Shown piece by piece: positions 59,921 to 64,000 of a stretch of DNA of 64,000 nucleotides. Source of the stretch: 62-47 sp044463945 (GTDB lineage Bacteria; Pseudomonadota; Alphaproteobacteria; Rhizobiales; Xanthobacteraceae). Position numbers and translations under genes: made by a program. How positions within the stretch are numbered: the stretch's first letter is position 1; every line of letters begins with the position of its first letter. Location: positions 1 to 64,000 of the forward strand of contig JBIQLW010000020.1 of the NCBI GenBank assembly GCA_044463945.1, read 5' to 3'. The notes under the pieces are model-generated. The model ran no database searches. It was not told the DNA's origin and saw nothing but the letters and a program-made list of their open reading frames with translations.

Positions 59921-62900
59921 CTATTCCGCCGCGATCTGCCGCGCCACCGGCGGCGGGTTCTCCAGATCCTTCGCCAGTTGCGCGTGGCGCGCCTTGGCCT
60001 CCCGGATCGCCTTCTCCTTCACCGGCCCGTAGCCGCGAATGCGGTCCGGCAGCGACAGCAGTTCGACGGCGATATCGGCGTTCGCCGGCGACAGCAGCCG
60101 CAACACGGTGTCGACGTCGCGCTCGTAATCGACGATCAACTGGCGCTCGGTCTTGCGATCCTCGTTGTAGCCGAAGATATCGAAGGCGGTGCCGCGCAGC
60201 CCCTTCATCCGCGCCAGCAGCCGGAACAGCGGCAGGATCCACGGGCCGAACTGCCGCTTCAGCGGCCGGCCCTGCACGTCGAGGTCGGACGACAGGATCG
60301 GCGGCGCCAGGTTGAAGCTGATCTTGAAGTCGCCCTCGAACTGCTCGCGCAGCAGCTTGTCGAAGCTGCCGTCGGTGAACAGCCGCGCCACCTCGTACTC
60401 GTCCTTGTAGGCCAGCAGCTTGGCGTAGTTGATCGCCACCGCGCGCGGCAGCGCCTCGCCGAAGCCGCCGTCGTTCGCCGCCTTGCGGACGCGATCGACC
60501 AATGCGCGATACCGTGTGGCGAGCGCCGCGTTCTGGTAGTTGGTCAACAACACGGTGCGATGGGCGATGATCTCGTCGAGCGACATGGCCTCTAACGTCC
60601 TGGGCGCGGACGCCTGGTCCCGGCCCTCGATCATCTGCGCCAGCCGCGCCGGATCCGCCGCCGCCAGCCGTCCCAACTGGAACGCCTGGGTATTCATCTT
60701 GATCGCGACGCCGTTGACCTCGATGGCCTGCAACAGCGCCTGCGCCGACAGCGGCAGCCGGCCCTGCTGATAGGCGTAGCCCATCATCATCATGTTGGTG
60801 GCGATGGCGTCGCCCAATAGCGCCTCCGCGACCTTGGTGAAATCCATGAACGCGGAATCTCGGGTCAGCGCGCCTTGCAGCACGCTGTTGACCTTGCGGT
60901 TCTGGAAATCGAAATCGCGGTTGCGGATGAAATCGGCGATCGGGATCAGGTGGGTGTTGACGACGCCGTGGGTGCGGCTGGAATCGCACAGCGTCAGCGT
61001 CTCCTTGGAAATCGCCATCACCTCGTCGGCGGCGATCAGGAGATCGGCCGAGCCGGTGACGATGCGCGAGGTCTTCACATCGTCGGGGTTCTGCGACAGC
61101 CGCACATGGCTCAGCACCGCGCCGCCCTTCTGCGCCAGCCCCGACATGTCGAGGATCATGCTGGCCTTGCCCTCGATATGCGCCGCCATGCCGAGCAGCG
61201 CGCCGATGGTCAGCACGCCGGTGCCGCCGACGCCGCCCACCGCGATGTTATACGGCCGGTCCAGCGACGGTCGCGAAGCTGGCTCCGGCAGGTCGCCGAC
61301 CAGCGCGGACACGTCCATCGCCGCACGCTTGCGCAAGGTGCCGCCGTCGATATTGACGAACGACGGACAGAAGCCTTTGACGCACGAATAGTCCTTGTTG
61401 CAACTCGACTGGTTGATGGTGCGCTTGCGGCCGAGTTCGGTCTCCAGCGGCTCCACCGAGATGCAGTTCGACTGCACCGAGCAGTCGCCGCAGCCCTCGC
61501 ACACCGCCGGGTTGATAAACACCCGGCGCGCGGGATCCTCCATGATGCCGCGCTTGCGGCGGCGGCGCTTCTCGGCGGCGCAGGTCTGCACGAACACGAT
61601 GGCCGAGCAGCCGGGCGTCTCGCGCAGCGTCTTCATCACGGTGTCGAGGTCGTCGCGGTGCGCAGTCTTGGTGCCGGGCGCGATGGTGGACGGCGGATAG
61701 GCGTCGGGGTTCTCCGACACCAGATAGATGTTGCGCACGCCCTCGCTGTGAAGCTGATAGGTGATCTGCTGCGGCGACAGGTCGCCGTCGTGGCGCTGGC
61801 CGCCGGTCATGGCGACGGCGTCGTTGTAGAGGATCTTGTAGGTGATGTTGGCCTTGGAGGCCACCGCCTGCCGGATCGCCAGGCTGCCCGAATGGAAATA
61901 GGTGCCGTCGCCGAGGTTGGCGAAGATGTGCTTCTCATTGGTGAACGGCGCGATGCCGACCCACGGCACGCCCTCGCCGCCCATGTGGGTGAAGGTCTCG
62001 GTGTTGCGGTCCATCCACAGCGACATGAAGTGGCAGCCGATGCCGGCCAGGGCGCGGCTGCCGTCCGGCACCTTGGTCGAGGTGTTGTGCGGGCAGCCGG
62101 AGCAGAAATACGGCGTGCGCGCGATCGGCACCGCCGGCTGCACCTGCGAGGCGGTGCGGCCGTGGAACCAGTCGGCACGGCTGCGGATCAGCGCCGCGAT
62201 CTCCGGATCGATCTCCATCGCCAGCAGGCGGTCGGCCATCGCGGTGGCGATGCTGGCGACGCCGAGTTCTTCCGCGAACGGCAGGAAGCGCTTGTCGTGA
62301 TCATCCATCTTGCCGACGATGCGCGGGCGCACGTCGTCGCGCCAGTTGAACAGCTCCTGCTTGACCTGGTTCTCGACGATCTCGCGGCGTTCCTCGACGA
62401 TGAAGATTTCCTGCAAGCCGACCGCGAACTGCCGCACGCCTTCCGGCTCCAGCGGCCACGGCATCCCGATCTTGTAGAGCCGCAGGCCGATACGCGCCGC
62501 CACCTGCTCGGTGATGCCGAGTTCGCGCAACGCCTGCCGCACGTCCTCGTAGCTCTTGCCCGAGGCCATGATGCCGAACCGCGCGTTCGGCGAATCCATG
62601 GTGATGCGGTTGATCCTGTTGGCGCGGGCGAAGGCGATGGCCGCGAAGCCCTTATAGTCCTGCAAGCGACGGTCCTGCTCGTAGCGGTCGTCGGGCCAGC
62701 GCAGGTTGAGGCCGCCCGGCGGCATCTCGAAGTCGGTCGGGATCGCGAACGGCGTCAGCTCATCGGCGAGGTCGATCTCGGCGGTCGTCTCCACCGTCTC
62801 GGTAATCACCTTCATGCCGACCCAGCAGCCGGAATAGCGCGACATCGCGATGCCGAGCAGCCCCATCTGGATCATCTCGTGGATGCTCGACGGATAGAGA

Positions 62901-63415
62901 TACGGCATCAAGGCCGAGATGAAGGCGTGGTCCGACTGATGCGGCACCGTCGACGACTTGGCGCCGTGATCGTCGCCGGCGAGACACAGCACGCCGCCGT
63001 TCTTCGCCGAACCCGCCGCGTTGCCGTGGCGGAAGACGTCGCCGCAGCGATCGACGCCGGGGCCCTTGCCGTACCAGATGCCGACGATGCCGTCGTACTT
63101 CGCCCCCGGCGACAGGTTGAGTTGCTGCGAGCCCCAGATCGCGGTGGCGGCGAGATCCTCGTTGACGCCGGGCTGGAATTTGACGTTGTACTGTTCGAGG
63201 TGCCTGCGCGCCGCCATCAACTGCTGATCGTAGCCGCCGAGCGGCGAGCCGCGATAGCCCGTGACCAGACCGGCGGTGTTGAGGCCGCTCGCGCGGTCGC
63301 GCCGGATCTGCGCCATCGGCAGCCGGACCAGCGCCTGAATGCCCGTGAGAAAGATGTGACCGGAGTCTTGAGTGTATTTCTGATCGAGACTGATCGGACC
63401 TTGGTTGATGCCCAT
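59921..63415 (-). CDS. Indolepyruvate ferredoxin oxidoreductase, fused alpha/beta type
   Basis: Large fused 2-oxoacid ferredoxin oxidoreductase of 1164 residues, the usual length in alphaproteobacteria. It decarboxylates aromatic 2-oxo acids to acyl-CoA and reduces ferredoxin. In order: an N-terminal pyrimidine-domain-like part (LNTAGLVTGYRGSPLGGYD), the TPP domain with GDGTYFHSGSLAIRQ, a ferredoxin-type segment with two 4Fe-4S cysteine sets (CEGCGDCSVQSNC and CNKDYSC...GFCP), and the gamma domain with VGGVGGTGVLTIGALLGMAA. ATG 63415. It belongs to aromatic amino acid or aryl-acid metabolism. Confidence 0.93.
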   Translation of the reverse strand: MGINQGPISLDQKYTQDSGHIFLTGIQALVRLPMAQIRRDRASGLNTAGLVTGYRGSPLGGYDQQLMAARRHLEQYNVKFQPGVNEDLAATAIWGSQQLNLSPGAKYDGIVGIWYGKGPGVDRCGDVFRHGNAAGSAKNGGVLCLAGDDHGAKSSTVPHQSDHAFISALMPYLYPSSIHEMIQMGLLGIAMSRYSGCWVGMKVITETVETTAEIDLADELTPFAIPTDFEMPPGGLNLRWPDDRYEQDRRLQDYKGFAAIAFARANRINRITMDSPNARFGIMASGKSYEDVRQALRELGITEQVAARIGLRLYKIGMPWPLEPEGVRQFAVGLQEIFIVEERREIVENQVKQELFNWRDDVRPRIVGKMDDHDKRFLPFAEELGVASIATAMADRLLAMEIDPEIAALIRSRADWFHGRTASQVQPAVPIARTPYFCSGCPHNTSTKVPDGSRALAGIGCHFMSLWMDRNTETFTHMGGEGVPWVGIAPFTNEKHIFANLGDGTYFHSGSLAIRQAVASKANITYKILYNDAVAMTGGQRHDGDLSPQQITYQLHSEGVRNIYLVSENPDAYPPSTIAPGTKTAHRDDLDTVMKTLRETPGCSAIVFVQTCAAEKRRRRKRGIMEDPARRVFINPAVCEGCGDCSVQSNCISVEPLETELGRKRTINQSSCNKDYSCVKGFCPSFVNIDGGTLRKRAAMDVSALVGDLPEPASRPSLDRPYNIAVGGVGGTGVLTIGALLGMAAHIEGKASMILDMSGLAQKGGAVLSHVRLSQNPDDVKTSRIVTGSADLLIAADEVMAISKETLTLCDSSRTHGVVNTHLIPIADFIRNRDFDFQNRKVNSVLQGALTRDSAFMDFTKVAEALLGDAIATNMMMMGYAYQQGRLPLSAQALLQAIEVNGVAIKMNTQAFQLGRLAAADPARLAQMIEGRDQASAPRTLEAMSLDEIIAHRTVLLTNYQNAALATRYRALVDRVRKAANDGGFGEALPRAVAINYAKLLAYKDEYEVARLFTDGSFDKLLREQFEGDFKISFNLAPPILSSDLDVQGRPLKRQFGPWILPLFRLLARMKGLRGTAFDIFGYNEDRKTERQLIVDYERDVDTVLRLLSPANADIAVELLSLPDRIRGYGPVKEKAIREAKARHAQLAKDLENPPPVARQIAAE

Positions 63416-63803
63416 TCCGCCCTCTTATTGCACCCGCCGGAGGTGAGTTCTTGTCGATGGTGGTATCGCCTTTAGAACCAGTCTACGTCGCTTTTCCGCC
63501 GCAAGGTAAGACAAATCTCCGCCATCGGACGGCTTGCGCGCGCATCATAATTTCATTGCGGAAACCGCATGTTTCATTGTGAAAGATGTCGTTCGCCGCG
63601 CGTTTTTGCACACGGCGTTGCGCGGCTCCGTCGGACGGCGCGCCGGGATCGCTATTTTGCACCGCGGCAAAGCCCGCGAGCGCGATGACAACGATGGAAT
63701 CAGGCAGCAGCGGCCGCGCCGGGATGCCCTCCGCCGCATGTTCCGCCGGAACGCTTCGCGACCTCTGGCATTGACCCTGAGCAGAGAGAGGAGCGCAGCA
63801 ACC
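63416..63803. other. Intergenic, no gene seen
   Basis: The 388 bp between the ior gene and the last gene hold short frames on both strands but none with coding character I can support. The promoter of the ior gene and that of the partial gene lie here. AT-richer patches occur at 63545-63590. Confidence 0.45.
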
Positions 63804-64000
63804 ATGGCCCAGGACCGCGACCCTAACGATCCGTTCCGACCCGCACGCAGCGATGAGGCGCTTTCCGATGCGCCGTTCCTCGACAACGAGTTGCAGCCCG
63901 ATCCTGAACTGTCGGAGGGGCCGGCCAGTCCTACCCGCATCGCGATGTATGCGGTCGCAGCGGCGGTGATTCTGGGTGCGCTGTTCTACGGCCTGAACTC
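63804..64000 (+). CDS. Membrane protein, 3' end cut off
   Basis: An open frame from ATG 63804, after GAGAGAGGAGCG, runs off the right edge. The first 66 residues start MAQDRDPNDPFRPARSDEAL and end with a hydrophobic segment (IAMYAVAAAVILGALFYGLN, about 46-65). A short polar N-terminus followed by one membrane helix is typical of small conserved proteins in the Bradyrhizobium group. Function unknown. Confidence 0.75.
   Translation, partial: MAQDRDPNDPFRPARSDEALSDAPFLDNELQPDPELSEGPASPTRIAMYAVAAAVILGALFYGLN

Noticed and set aside
60875..63475. Plus-strand open frame of 866 codons
   Set aside because: It is the antisense shadow of the indolepyruvate oxidoreductase, caused by high GC at third positions.
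63586..63774. Plus-strand open frame of 62 codons before the last gene
   Set aside because: Composition rich in Ser, Ala and Arg without family-like stretches, and no ribosome binding site.

Overview
The window looks like chromosomal DNA of a high-GC alphaproteobacterium of the Bradyrhizobium/Rhodopseudomonas/Nitrobacter/Afipia group. The reasons are the strong G/C third-position bias with long open antisense frames, the GCATGATC...GATCATGC intergenic repeat family, a PQQ alcohol dehydrogenase, a fused indolepyruvate ferredoxin oxidoreductase and a DUF35/thiolase/MaoC/SDR acyl-CoA cluster. This placement is inference from gene content, not a database match.

Region 1 (1-10.57 kb) looks like ordinary core DNA. 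It holds a TRAP large permease cut by the left edge, two hotdog thioesterases diverging from a TetR regulator across a near-perfect operator palindrome, a TRAP receptor, an Mrp/ApbC ATPase, a beta-hydroxyacid dehydrogenase, a PAS-less membrane histidine kinase followed by a DUF1289 protein and a retropepsin-like protease, and dusA.

Region 2 (10.57-28.45 kb) is a decayed mobile island. It starts at the 5' end of dusA, a known integration target, with a broken tyrosine-integrase start and a set of TGGACCAA repeats. Intact cargo includes a thioredoxin-reductase-like flavoprotein and the most interesting system in the window: a TonB-dependent receptor, a periplasmic membrane-anchored CobN-like chelatase, an ExbB/TolQ-like channel and a DUF2149 (ExbD-like) protein. 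The three inner genes overlap by 4 nt, and the operon lies behind a Zur-like box shared with a divergent FAD monooxygenase. The rest is wreckage: a frameshifted and truncated traG/virD4, a frameshifted membrane protein, fragments of a PNPOx-like protein and a DUF3016 protein, an OLD/ArdC-like chimera, an AraC/S10-carboxypeptidase chimera and a TonB fragment. It also carries an unusual protein with a sigma-region-4-like helix and a PD-(D/E)XK nuclease-like domain.

Region 3 (28.45-47.2 kb) is catabolic and accessory. A LysR-controlled branched-chain-type ABC transporter (livKHMGF order) ends in a CnbZ/RidA-like deaminase gene. A second unit holds a NitT/TauT-type ABC transporter, a hydroxyacid dehydrogenase, an amidase, an amidohydrolase and a NIPSNAP protein. 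Next to it are a class-III aminotransferase and an APH-type kinase. A GntR regulator probably controls both units, because the core TTGTCGACAA occurs upstream of each. An aldehyde dehydrogenase here carries an N-terminal frameshift. The region ends near a tRNA-Arg gene whose 3' end points into it.

Region 4 (47.6-64 kb) returns to core-like DNA: tRNA-Arg, small conserved and secreted proteins, a GrlR-like protein, a double-PAS histidine kinase, a PQQ/cytochrome c alcohol dehydrogenase, a Nudix hydrolase, a DapA-family aldolase, a GNAT acetyltransferase, an acyl-CoA/thiolase set, an indolepyruvate oxidoreductase and the start of a membrane protein cut by the right edge.
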